From positions 1 to 64,000 of the forward strand of contig CAIVPR010000020.1 of assembly GCA_903907865.1 (NCBI GenBank): a DNA stretch of 64,000 nt, written 5' to 3'. A program made the position numbers and the translations under genes. Shown here one piece after another: positions 53,901-62,900 of this stretch. Source of the DNA: an uncultured Acidobacteriia bacterium. Lineage in GTDB: Bacteria; Acidobacteriota; Terriglobia; Bryobacterales; Bryobacteraceae. Below the pieces are notes generated by a model. It saw only the letters and a list, made by a program, of their open reading frames with translations, did no database searches and was not told the DNA's origin. Position 1 is the stretch's first letter. Every line of letters starts with the position of its first letter.

Positions 53901-54251
53901 TAGGCGGACATGGTGGAGGCTTGCCGGATCCAAACCGAAGCGGTCGGCGAAGGCCGGGGGTGAAAGCCACTGGTGGTATTCGGAGGCTGCGGGCGCGTGC
54001 AGGGCACCCTGCAGCCGCTCCAATTCGGCCTGCTGGGCCGGTGTCCGCCGGAAATAGAGGGTGAGGGGAGCGACTTGTTGAGTCGGGTCTACGGGGCCGG
54101 CATCGGCTTGCGGGGCGGCGACCGGAGGACGGTGGCCCCGCAGAAGAGCCGTTTTGGCGGAGTCAATGGTCTCCGGCACAAGCACTTGGGCACGCAGGGC
54201 GGCAACCGCAAACGCGGCCGCGGCCATCAGGAAGCGGGTTGAGCGCGTCAT
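51000..54251 (-). CDS. Secreted sedolisin (S53, pro-kumamolisin) with C-terminal extension
   Basis: 1083 residues with signal peptide (RFLMAAAAFAVAALRAQV). The pro-kumamolisin activation domain spans ~30-200 (LTLYFRRTPAQQAELERLQG, YHQWLSPPAFADRFGLD). The catalytic domain has the Glu/Asp pair near residues 294 and 298 (LAEASLDVE), Asp374 (SSGDSGPADCD) and Ser515 (YGGTSAGTPVMAG), i.e. the Ser-Glu-Asp triad of acid-active peptidases. The last ~450 residues form beta-rich Ig-like modules (TKTTVAPGPAVAGSQTFTAT). It likely acts outside the cell, and maturation is autocatalytic in the family. Confidence 0.93.
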   Translation of the reverse strand: MTRSTRFLMAAAAFAVAALRAQVLVPETIDSAKTALLRGHRPPVAAPQADAGPVDPTQQVAPLTLYFRRTPAQQAELERLQGALHAPAASEYHQWLSPPAFADRFGLDPASLHHVRLWLEQRGFEIRSTAASRTWISFSGTAAQVNNAFHTELRNYRVQGATHRAPAVDPSLPAEIEAVVLALAGLDDFTPLHTGGIQGNLEGTPKSSTPLQSGSSNARNSLTPADIVTIYGLGPLRAAGIDGTGQSIAIVGQAKVDTTDAANYRTKFHLPIADIQIINPPNAGASTDANDLAEASLDVELTAAAAPGAAQTYVYAKDVMDAIRYVLDNATARVLSSSYHSCESNLPTATLQALGYMGKEADLKGITWVNSSGDSGPADCDAHGVFGTLAKSSMAVNALAAVPEVTAVGGTTFDEGVDAATTNKIDWNGVNGQGFASAAGYITETAWNDSVATGGLAASGGGPSRAFPKPAWQSNRTPYDGSRDLPDVSFAASSFHDPYAVCVAGNCSAGYGGTSAGTPVMAGIVAMLNQFVPQPAPSATAATGLGSINHRLYEIAASTTDAIHDVLTGDNKVPCASGSQDCASASFGFSAGVGYDLATGLGSINATALFSAWIPGQFTSTKTTVAPGPAVAGSQTFTATVATDPTGGSPLGAVFFSAGAVSLGSAQLVAQQAGGATASVTVPAGELQPGTTTVTAWYRGTPVYAPSSGTLKFTPTPSGSKPSLQIYTFPNPVFESPSVYGNVWNFTLTVREVAGADQDLAALVALKVNSVDCLKDSADCSPGGPTAFFGLAKIPAFGSVTIPFTLAPGGPKYLVPTLVLTGYPSGRSGTPVTITLPATKPFTTVAFTIGTSTLTDYFLPTKPQSPASLQLTAAPTSLVRNPGAPANCLWSQQLLLRETAGTGVTLKHFIAGGTDMSSNLAGVWSATRIDGKAAIGLNQPLCWSGITAPALLSYSVDGVDDNGNTVSAATSVSLLNPPTTPTTIAISSTDSGGTLSLNTGGGLLTLAVTTGSAGQVWTLANFALGTEPDWLKANPVSGTGPGTVVLTPAAGLTSGKAYSATLLFQSIDSTPQVVPVSVSYTAP

Positions 54252-54385
54252 GGAATCCTCGCCCTTACTCTAACGGATGAAACGCGAAACCGCAAGAAAA
54301 GTTGAAAATAAATGTTGAGGCCATGTCCTTGTTTTTTCCCGGACTACGCTATACCATTTAGAAAAGGTTTCTCCGAGGAGTCTTT
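54252..54385. other. Divergent promoter region
   Basis: This spacer separates the starts of the sedolisin and the large exported protein. AGGAG (54376-54380) precedes the plus-strand ATG 54386. AT-rich stretches are present; no operator was identified. Confidence 0.35.
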
Positions 54386-57300
54386 ATGGATCGCAGTACG
54401 GGTTTCCACCGTTCAGGGTTTATCGCTATTGCATTGGTGATGTTGGCTATGGGGATTGCACACGGGCAAGCTCCGGCCACGGCTGAGAACCCCGCCCCGC
54501 CAAATAAGCTGACGCCCGCCCAGCAGGCCCTCGCCGACAAGCTTGCGGTGAAGAAGGCGGAGGCCGAAGGGAAGAAGGCGGAGGCCGAAGGGAAGAAGGC
54601 GGAGGCCGAAGGGAAGAAGGCGGAGGCCGAAGGGAAGAAGGCGGAGGCCGAAGGGAAGAAGGCGGAGGCCGAAGGGAAGAAGGCGGAAGCCGAGGCGAAG
54701 AAACTGGCTGCCGAGAAGGAGAAGGCGTCGGAGAAGGCCACGATTGGGCTGACCGTTCCATTGCCCTCGCCCGGCAAGCAACTGACCGCCAGCGCATTCG
54801 GTTGCGGGTCTACGCAGCCCAAGTCCTGTGCCCGCGCTGCGATGCCGCTGGGCATCCAAGTTTGCAGTAGCGTTGATACCGGTTGCGCCCACCCCATCGG
54901 AGTCAAAATTGCCGTCAAAGTGAACGGCACCGATTTCAGCATTGACCTTGCCCATGGCCTGGAGGCAGGCCAGCAGATCCAGGTGGCCTACGGCGACGAA
55001 AAGCACCCGCACCAGACTGACTGGCGACCGGTTGTACCCGTCGCGACCGACATCGACTGCTGTTCATTCAAGGCGACGGAGGTCACGGTGTGGATCCCGA
55101 TCCAGACACCGCTGACCCTGCGGGGGTTGCCAGCCAAGGGAATGCCATTCCGCGTGTTGGTTGCCAAGCCAACTGAGGACTGGAAATGGCATTTTACTAC
55201 TACCGGGAAAGGGCAGCTTGTGCCGGGAGATTCCGTTTCCATCGGCTTCTTCCTGGATGGAACGTTCACGGAATTGGCGAAGATGCAATGGGACGCCGGG
55301 TCCGGCTCTACCGGGGGTTCCGGCGGCGGCAAGGGTGCCACCGATCCGGTTACTTCACTCAACCCGTGGGTGTCCAGTACAGGGGTGTGTCCTCCCCCGA
55401 CCGTGGCCCCGGAACGAACGAAAGTCACTGTCACCAGCGCGTGCATCCCGGGAGACATGCTGTCGGGCGACTCCGTGCCGACGCACTCCAAGCAACTTCT
55501 CTTGTTTGTCGACAACAAGGTCGTCGATCCTGCGAAAGTGACATGGACGAAGCCCGTCCCCGACGGCGACGTGTACGTGGCAACCCTTCCCTCCGCGATT
55601 CTCCCACTCCAGAGTGTGAAGGCCCTGCTAACCGGCTCTTCCGCCCAAAGAAAGACGGACTCTCCGGCCAAGACATTGCCAGATACCCCTCCCGCCGTCG
55701 CCTCCGTGTTTTGGTGGGTGCCCCAGCCGGGAAGCAAATCGCCTGAATGCAAACCTCCACTGCTTGAAACTCCTTCGTCGGACGGTGGGCAGTTGATCGT
55801 CAACTTGGACCAGAACTGCGCACCGAAAGACCTGCCTGACATCGGCGGGCAGTCCCGGAATATGGTGATCTATTCGGACAACCAACCGGTGGACCCCGGC
55901 TCCGTCACTTGGACAAAGCTGAGCGCCGCACCCCCCAAGTACATGGCGAGTTTGACAAATCGTCTGCAGCCGCACACCAGCGTCAAGGTGCTGCTTTTTG
56001 ACCCCGCCCAGAATCAGTCCGATTCAGAGGCGAAAGTGGTGCCAGGCGAACCTTCGGCCGCGGCCGCGAAGTCGCCCCAAACACCGGCGGCTCCGGCAAC
56101 CATATCGACCAGGTGCGCCGCTCCGGTGCTGCCCACGACTCTGACCGACGGAGACGACTCGATTTCCATCACCCTCGGCTGCGTGCCGAATGCCAACATG
56201 GCGGACCTCACGCTCAATCGAAACCAAAAAGCGGATAGCTCGGTGAACTGGGTTGTAACCAGCACGGCACCCCTTACCGTTTCGGCCAAGCTGTCCAACG
56301 CTTTGAAGTCGGATGAGTTTATCTCGGTCGTTCAAGACGGGCAGCGAGACCCAACCGATTCCCTGAACGTCAAGGTTGCGGGCAAAACGAAGATGACCCC
56401 GCCCGGCACCATCCAGATCGTCCAGGAAGGATCGAGCAGCGTGACCGGATTCGCGCCCGGCCTGGACCAGGTCCGCGTCCAGTTGAAGGACGGCGACGGA
56501 GTCAAGACTTGGATGGACGCCAAGGTGGATTCCACCACGAACATGTTCACGGCGACTTTTCCAGCACCGCTCCAAGCGGACCAACACCTGGAGGCGTTTG
56601 GCCTGTCCAAGGACAACAAGAAGTTGAGCGACACCTCAACTCCGATCGATGTCGTGCCCTTTGGCCTCGACTGGGGTCGGGTACGGGGCTACTTCACCGC
56701 CGGAATGGTGATATCCAACAACAACTCCCAGTTCAACGTCCAGAATGCGAATACCTTCTTGGATTTCACCATCGACAAAGCTTGGACGGCCAAGCTGAGC
56801 GATCCTGTCGAAGGCAAGTTCTTTCCACGCTGGCGGTTCAACTCGTTCTTCGACGCCAGGCTCACGGCGATTCCCAGTGGAGTGACGGCACCAGCTTCCA
56901 CCGCGGCCACGACACCCACTGTGACGGCAGGGACCACTCCGTCCACGACCACAGGCACGACCGGATCGGCGGCTGGAACCACCGCAGCGTCGACCGGCAA
57001 TCCCAGCGTCAACGTCTCCAGCCTCCTGGCCAACAGCCAGGCAGCCCTGTTGCAAGGCGGTGCATACTTGCCATTCACGGTGGGTGCATGGGAAACGCGC
57101 GGACGATCCTACTCCTTGTACGTCGCACCCCTCGCCAAGGCCGGTTTCTACACATTGACCAGTGCAGGGAGTTCGGCCAGTCAGTCAGCCGAGACAGCCA
57201 ACCGCAACAACGGACGCTTTTTCCCGTTCTATGCATTTGGCGGACGCCTCGGCCATTACGAGGAGTACACGGACTCATACGGTCGGCCCCGGCGCGAGAA

Positions 57301-57652
57301 GGCCCCCAAGCAGCTATCGTATTTGGACTTCACGTTCGGCAGGTGGGCCAACTTCGAGACGCTGCAACCCTTTAACTTCAACAACGTTGTGAACCCCTCC
57401 TGCGTCTTGCCAGCAACAGACCCGACGACAGCCAACTGCGACGTTCGCCACCGCCTGTGGAGAGGCTCCGTGGAGGGTCTGCTGGTGGTTCCCAACACGC
57501 CGCTGGTCGTTGGTTTCAGTGCCAACGTAGGTTTGCAGCGGGGACACCTGCCGGGTGTCCTGCAGCCCCCCGACGATTTGCGCTTTCTCTTCGGCGTTCG
57601 CTTCGATGCGAGCCAGTTCACGGCACTTCTGACGAAGCTGGGAGGGAAATAG
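54386..57652 (+). CDS. Large exported protein with Lys-Glu-Ala repeat helix
   Basis: 1088 residues. Signal peptide IAIALVMLAMGIAHGQ is followed by a charged helix: eight 7-residue units (KKAEAEG, last one KKAEAEA) at residues ~56-111, which should form a single alpha-helix or coiled coil. The central ~600 residues are beta-rich with repeated modules opening in CIPGDMLSGDSV / CAPKDLPDIGG and cysteine pairs. The last ~250 residues contain Thr/Ala-rich spacers and a possible outer-membrane beta-barrel (RVRGYFTAGMVISN… ending LRFLFGVRFDASQF). The barrel is inferred from the alternating C-terminal strands. No family was recognised. Confidence 0.6.
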   Translation: MDRSTGFHRSGFIAIALVMLAMGIAHGQAPATAENPAPPNKLTPAQQALADKLAVKKAEAEGKKAEAEGKKAEAEGKKAEAEGKKAEAEGKKAEAEGKKAEAEAKKLAAEKEKASEKATIGLTVPLPSPGKQLTASAFGCGSTQPKSCARAAMPLGIQVCSSVDTGCAHPIGVKIAVKVNGTDFSIDLAHGLEAGQQIQVAYGDEKHPHQTDWRPVVPVATDIDCCSFKATEVTVWIPIQTPLTLRGLPAKGMPFRVLVAKPTEDWKWHFTTTGKGQLVPGDSVSIGFFLDGTFTELAKMQWDAGSGSTGGSGGGKGATDPVTSLNPWVSSTGVCPPPTVAPERTKVTVTSACIPGDMLSGDSVPTHSKQLLLFVDNKVVDPAKVTWTKPVPDGDVYVATLPSAILPLQSVKALLTGSSAQRKTDSPAKTLPDTPPAVASVFWWVPQPGSKSPECKPPLLETPSSDGGQLIVNLDQNCAPKDLPDIGGQSRNMVIYSDNQPVDPGSVTWTKLSAAPPKYMASLTNRLQPHTSVKVLLFDPAQNQSDSEAKVVPGEPSAAAAKSPQTPAAPATISTRCAAPVLPTTLTDGDDSISITLGCVPNANMADLTLNRNQKADSSVNWVVTSTAPLTVSAKLSNALKSDEFISVVQDGQRDPTDSLNVKVAGKTKMTPPGTIQIVQEGSSSVTGFAPGLDQVRVQLKDGDGVKTWMDAKVDSTTNMFTATFPAPLQADQHLEAFGLSKDNKKLSDTSTPIDVVPFGLDWGRVRGYFTAGMVISNNNSQFNVQNANTFLDFTIDKAWTAKLSDPVEGKFFPRWRFNSFFDARLTAIPSGVTAPASTAATTPTVTAGTTPSTTTGTTGSAAGTTAASTGNPSVNVSSLLANSQAALLQGGAYLPFTVGAWETRGRSYSLYVAPLAKAGFYTLTSAGSSASQSAETANRNNGRFFPFYAFGGRLGHYEEYTDSYGRPRREKAPKQLSYLDFTFGRWANFETLQPFNFNNVVNPSCVLPATDPTTANCDVRHRLWRGSVEGLLVVPNTPLVVGFSANVGLQRGHLPGVLQPPDDLRFLFGVRFDASQFTALLTKLGGK
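54551..54718 (+). repeat. 21-bp tandem repeat, eight units
   Basis: Seven units AAGAAGGCGGAGGCC-GAAGGG (21 bp) are identical; the eighth differs. The unit is a multiple of three, so copy-number change keeps the frame and only changes the length of the charged helix. Confidence 0.93.
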
Positions 57653-57704
57653 GCCCCGACGGGGAATCCGGTTTACCCCGCGGTGCGCTACATGTCTTCG
57701 CCGA

Positions 57705-58334
57705 ATGAAAACCATGTACAACCGAATCGCGGGCGACAGCGTGGACCGCGTAGAGGCGCTGAGCGACGGCATCTTTGCGGTCGCCATGACGCTGCTGGTG
57801 CTGGACCTGCATGTTCCGGCGGGCGGCACCGTGCACGACGAAGGGCAACTTTGGAGCGCGCTGCGGTCCATGCTGCCCCAGATCGTCACCTACCTGATGA
57901 GCTTCCTGACGCTGTCCATCTTTTGGACCGGGCAGCAGACCCAGCTTAACCGCTTTGCCCGCACCGACCGGCACCTCTCGTGGATCCAGCTGGCGTTCCT
58001 GTTCTTCGTGACGTTGCTGCCTTTTTCGACCCGGCTGCTGTCCGAATTCATCGGGTACCGGACCGCGTTGCTGCTCTACTGGTTCAACATTTTCTTATTG
58101 GGCTTCACGTTGCTCGGCAGTTGGAAGTATGCGCGGAGGGCGGGGTTGGTGAAACACGAGATCACTCCCGACGTGAGCAAGGCGATCGAGCGGCGGATTA
58201 TGGTTGCACAATCGCTCTACGCCCTCGGCGCGGCGCTCTGCGCGTTCGACACGTGGGCGAGCATCGCGTTTATCGTGCTCGTGCAGTTGAATTTCGCGAT
58301 TGCGCCCCGGCTCGGGTTCCTGTCGCGGTTCTGA
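57705..58334 (+). CDS. TMEM175-family (DUF1211) potassium channel
   Basis: 209 residues with six hydrophobic segments. The family filter motif is in the first helix: VEALSDGIFAVAMTLLVLDL. Further helices are VTYLMSFLTLSIFWTG, LAFLFFVTLLPFSTRLL, LLLYWFNIFLLGFTLLG and SIAFIVLVQLNFAIAP. Bacterial TMEM175 proteins are K+-leak channels that set membrane potential. The protein has one such repeat, the normal bacterial size. It is close to, but separated by 52 nt from, the previous gene. Confidence 0.88.
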   Translation: MKTMYNRIAGDSVDRVEALSDGIFAVAMTLLVLDLHVPAGGTVHDEGQLWSALRSMLPQIVTYLMSFLTLSIFWTGQQTQLNRFARTDRHLSWIQLAFLFFVTLLPFSTRLLSEFIGYRTALLLYWFNIFLLGFTLLGSWKYARRAGLVKHEITPDVSKAIERRIMVAQSLYALGAALCAFDTWASIAFIVLVQLNFAIAPRLGFLSRF

Positions 58335-58359
58335 CAATTCAAGTGCTATCATCCCCTCA

Positions 58360-59049
58360 ATGGGCCCGGTCAACACTCCAAGGCACAATGGTTGGGTGCG
58401 CGCCACGCACTGGCTGACGGTCGTTGGGTTCTTCGCCCTGCTCGTTAGTGGACTGGAAATCCTGGTTTCGCATCCCCGTTTCTATTGGGGGGAGGCCGGG
58501 AACGTGCTTACGAAACCGCTGTTCATCATCCCGATCCCGGCTTCCCGCGACACCGTTCCCACCGGCTACAACTTCGTCCTGCCCGACCAGAACGGCTGGA
58601 GTCGCTATCTCCACTTCGAAGCCGCATGGGCGCTCGTCTTGACGGGCCTGTTCTATGTAATTGCCGGTCTGGTGTCGAACCACTTCCGCGAGAACCTTTG
58701 GCCCTCGGGACTCTCCTGGCAGGCGGTCACCTCGGTAATCAGAAAGCATCTTGGCCGGGAAACGCTGACGGGCTCCGCTTCCTACAACGTCCTCCAGCGG
58801 CTGACTTACTTCGCCGTGGTCTTCCTCGTCATCCCCCTGACGATCTGGACTGGACTCGCGATGTCCCCGGCCATCGCCTCGGTCTTCCCGGAAGCCGTGA
58901 TTGTTCTCGGCGGCCAGCAATCGGCCCGTACACTCCACTTCTTCTTGACCATTTTCCTGGTCGCGTTCGTGATCCTCCACGTCGCGATGGTTTACATCGC
59001 GGGCTTCCGCAAGACAATTCTGGCCATGATCAAAGGAGATATCAAATGA
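58360..59049 (+). CDS. Di-heme cytochrome b561 membrane subunit
   Basis: 229 residues. The N terminus RHNGWVRATHWLTVVGFFAL and later HFEAAWALVLTGLFYV, then LHFFLTIFLVAFVILHVAMV, place His residues in membrane helices as in b-type cytochromes paired with molybdoenzymes. The four to five helices end in a basic cytoplasmic tail. It overlaps the next gene by ATGA, giving a typical membrane anchor/electron partner. TATCAT (58347-58352) is 7 nt before the ATG. Confidence 0.88.
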   Translation: MGPVNTPRHNGWVRATHWLTVVGFFALLVSGLEILVSHPRFYWGEAGNVLTKPLFIIPIPASRDTVPTGYNFVLPDQNGWSRYLHFEAAWALVLTGLFYVIAGLVSNHFRENLWPSGLSWQAVTSVIRKHLGRETLTGSASYNVLQRLTYFAVVFLVIPLTIWTGLAMSPAIASVFPEAVIVLGGQQSARTLHFFLTIFLVAFVILHVAMVYIAGFRKTILAMIKGDIK

Positions 59050-59801
59050 ACACGGGCCGCCGCAAACTTATCACCACAGGACTCGCCGCCGCCGCTGGTG
59101 CCACCGGCCTCGGGGCAGCCGTGAAGCTGGCCGGGAAGTACGACCTGCTTGCCCCCGATTCCAGTGGCATCTACGGGCCAGGCGAGGCTCTCACCTACGC
59201 GACCCAGCGTCTGCTGACTCGGCACTCGATGGCGCGCGAGTTCCGACGCGACCAGATCTCGAAGGTTCCGTTCGTGAACGGTCCGCTCCCCAAGGATCCG
59301 GCACTGCAGGCAGCCCAGGCCGAGGGGTTCGCCAACTGGAAGATCGAGGTGAAGGGGCTCGTCACGCACCCGATGACCCTGTCGCTTGCGGACCTGAAGC
59401 GCTATCCTTCTGCCAGCCAGATCACCCACCTCGCCTGCGAGGAAGGCTGGTCGTACATCGCCGAATGGACCGGAGTCCCCCTGCACCACATCCTGAATGC
59501 TGCCGGCGTCCGCAGCCAAGCGAAGTACATCGCCTATCACTCTATCCAGAAGGATTGGTGGGACACGATCGACATGGAAGACGCGCTCCATCCCCAGACC
59601 ATCCTCAGTTACGGCCTGAATGGGGGCGACCTGCCGGTCGGCAACGGAGGCCCGCTTCGCCTCCGCCTTCCGCGCCAGCTTGGCTACAAGAGCGTGAAGT
59701 ACATCACCGGGATCACGGCAATTGACGATGTGAACAAGTACACCAAGAGCCTGGTTCCCGCGCCGCCGGAAAGCGGCTATGCCTGGTACGCCGGCATCTG
59801 A
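59046..59801 (+). CDS. Tat-exported molybdopterin oxidoreductase (SUOX/MsrP-type)
   Basis: 251 residues. A Tat signal is present (MNTGRRKLITTGLAAAAGAT). The oxidoreductase domain has the molybdenum-ligand Cys in HLACEEGWSYIAEWTGVPL and further family blocks LNGGDLPVGNGGPLRLRLPR and GYKSVKYITGITAID. Such enzymes (sulfite oxidase and MsrP/YedY relatives) act in the periplasm and pass electrons to a membrane cytochrome, here the overlapping b561 gene. The physiological substrate (sulfite, methionine sulfoxide or other) cannot be told; ~250 residues is short for a sulfite dehydrogenase. Confidence 0.87.
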   Translation: MNTGRRKLITTGLAAAAGATGLGAAVKLAGKYDLLAPDSSGIYGPGEALTYATQRLLTRHSMAREFRRDQISKVPFVNGPLPKDPALQAAQAEGFANWKIEVKGLVTHPMTLSLADLKRYPSASQITHLACEEGWSYIAEWTGVPLHHILNAAGVRSQAKYIAYHSIQKDWWDTIDMEDALHPQTILSYGLNGGDLPVGNGGPLRLRLPRQLGYKSVKYITGITAIDDVNKYTKSLVPAPPESGYAWYAGI

Positions 59802-59954
59802 GACCAGGTAGAGCTCGAACAAATCACGCGAAACGGGTACGAATGCAGGCCCGTGCCGCAATGCCGACGCGGCAACCCAAACTGCAAGATTGCGCTGGAC
59901 TTCTTCGCTCAAAAAGGTTATCGTTTACTCTATCCGCCCTTTTCAGAGGTCCAA

Positions 59955-62900
59955 ATGAACATCCTCCGTCCCGTATTCTGCGCCCTGCTCGCGCTCGCCT
60001 CGGCCCAAGCCCAGCAACTGAATAACAAGATCGTCGGCACGGTCACCGACCGCAGCGGCAGCGCCGTTGCGGGAGCCACGGTCCATCTGGTCTCCGAATC
60101 CACGGGGGCGGCCCGCGATACCACCGCCTCTGCCAACGGCGACTTCGAGATCAACGCCATTCGCTCCGGCATTTACCGGGTCGAGGTCAGCCACTCCGGT
60201 TTCAAAAAGTGGGAGCAGAAGGGCATCGAACTCACCGCGAGCGACAATATTTCGCTCGGCCAGATCAAGCTCGATGTCGGGGATGTGACCACATCCGTGA
60301 CCGTCATCGGCGACCAGCCTGCCCAGGTCCAGACCATCAGCGGAGAACGCTCTGGCGTGATCGGCTCGGGTGAAATCCAGAATCTCTCTGTCATCAACCG
60401 CGACTTCTCCACCTTGGTCGCCCTGCTGCCGGGCGTCGTCGACAATCCCGGCACGGCCGAGGTCCAGGGTTTTTCGGGCGGCGCGTCCTTCAACGTGAAC
60501 GGCGGGCGCTCCAACGGCAACAACATCACCATCGACGGCAGCTCCACGGACAACACCAACGGCGGCAACGGCAACAACTTCGTCTCGCTCGACTCCATCC
60601 AAGCCGTCCGCATCGTCACCTCCAACTACCAGGCCGAATTCGGACGCAAGCCCGCCGCCGCCATCATGGCGATCACCAAGGGTGGCAGCCAGGCCTACCA
60701 CGGTTCCGTGTATTGGTACTACCGCCACGAGTGGATGAACGCCAACCAGTTCTTCAACAACCGGCAGGGCCTGCCCCAGACCCCGCGCCGCGTCCAGACC
60801 CCGGGCCTGACCATCAGCGGCCCCGTCTACATCCCCGGCCATTTCAACCAGTCCAAGAACAAGCTGTTCTTCTTCAGCTCCCTCGAATTCATCCGCGAAC
60901 GCCGTCCGCAGAGCATCGTCAACCTGACCACCGTGAACGACGCCGAGCGCGCCGGCGACTTCTCCAACTCGCGCAACGGCCTCACCACCAAGTTCTACAT
61001 CCGCGATCCAACCATGGTCGGCTCTTGCAACGGCACCACGCAGGCGGCCTGCTTCACCGGCAACGTCATCCCGAAGAGCCGCATCGACCCCAATGGCCAG
61101 GCGCTGCTGAACCTGCTCCCGCTGCCCAACGCCACCAATACGGCTGTTACGCAGGGGGCCTACAACTTCTCCACGCAGGAGAGCCTGAACATCCCCAAGA
61201 CCTCGACCAACCACCGCCTCGACTACATCATCGACGCCAACACCACACTCTGGATCAAGTACAACAATTGGCTGGAGGACCAGCAGGGGTGGGCCGTGTC
61301 GGCGGGCAACTCGAACTGGGGCTGGATGCCGAGCCACTACAAGAACGGCACCCACGCGCCGGTCGTTTCCCTGACGCGCATCCTGAGCCCGAGCTCCGTG
61401 CTCGAAGCCAGCATCCGGATGGTGCGCTGGACCGAGGACGGATCGCCCATCAGCCAGTCGCAACTGGACAAGCTCAACCGGAAGAACGCCGGATTCAACA
61501 TCCCGCAGCTCTACCCGGGCGGCAACCCGCTGAACTTGGTGCCCAATATGACGTTCGGAACCGTTCCCAGCGCCATCAGCACCAGTCTGAATGCCCGATT
61601 CCCCCTGCGCGGCTCGGAAAACACCTATTTCTCCGACACAACCCTGACCAAGACCCACGGTGGCCACACGATGAAGTTTGGCTACTACTTTGAGTACTGG
61701 CGCGCCGTGAAGGGCGAATCCGGCAAGTGGAACGGCACGTTTGACTTCACGGTGGACAGCAACAACCCCAACGACAGCCAGAATCCGTTCTCGAACGCGC
61801 TCCTCGGCGTTTTCAAAAGCTACACCGAATCCAACACCCGGCCCCCGCTGTACGAAAACCAGATGTCGCACGAGTGGTATGCACAGGACAACTGGAAGGT
61901 CACCAAGCGTCTGACGATTGATCTAGGTGTCCGTTTCGGGTGGTCGACGCCTTTCTACAGCCCGCGCCGCCAGGAGGCCGGTTTCGTGCCCTCGATGTGG
62001 GACCCGTCGCAGGCTGTGCGCTTCATTTCGCCGACCAAGGTTGGCAGTCTGCGGCAGGGCATCGATCCGGTCACTGGCAAGATTTATCCGGTGATTCTGA
62101 TCGGGGCCATCGCACCCGGCAGCGGCAACCCGTTCGACGGCAGTGTCAACCTGCTGACCAACTCCAGCTATCCGCACGGCCTCCGCAACAACAGCGGCAT
62201 CAAGCTGGGGCCCCGTTTCGGTTTCGCCTACGACCCCTTCGGCGACGGCAAGACGGCGATCCGCGGTGGATTCGGGCTGTTTTTCGACACCCACGAGAAG
62301 GATCTGTGGGGCTATGCGCTGCACCTCGATCCGCCCAACCAGCTCTCTCCCACCATCGACTACGGGACCTTCGCCAGCCTCGCGGCGTCGCAGGGGTTCC
62401 TGTTCCCGTCGGCGACGTCCGGTCTCGACGTGACCCGTCCGCTCGGCCGCACCATGAGCTACAGCTTCGGCGTGCAGCGGCAGTTGCTCAAGGGCTTGTT
62501 CCTGGATGTTGCATATGTGGCGACGCTGGGGCGGCACTTGCTGGAGCGCAAGGATCTGAACTCGATCCCCGCAGGAACCACGCTGAATCCGGCCAACCTG
62601 GATGCCACCAACAACAACGCGGCGCTGCCGAACCAGTTCCTGTACAAGTACGCCGGGTACACGAACATCTACTACTACAACTACGACGCCAATTCGAGCT
62701 ACCACTCGTTGCAGTCGACCATCAGCCGCCGCTTCAGCAAGGGCATCTCGGGCGGTGTGTCTTGGACATGGTCGAAGGCGATGGACTACGACGATATCGA
62801 CACGACCAGTCTGAGCAACTTGGTCAGCCCCAAGATCCGCGATTATAGCCTTGCGGGTTTCGACCGCACACATATTTTGAAGGGCAACTGGATCTATACG

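Noticed and set aside
59943-61871. Long frames opposite the TonB-dependent receptor
   Set aside because: Antisense shadows; the plus-strand receptor has clear domains throughout.
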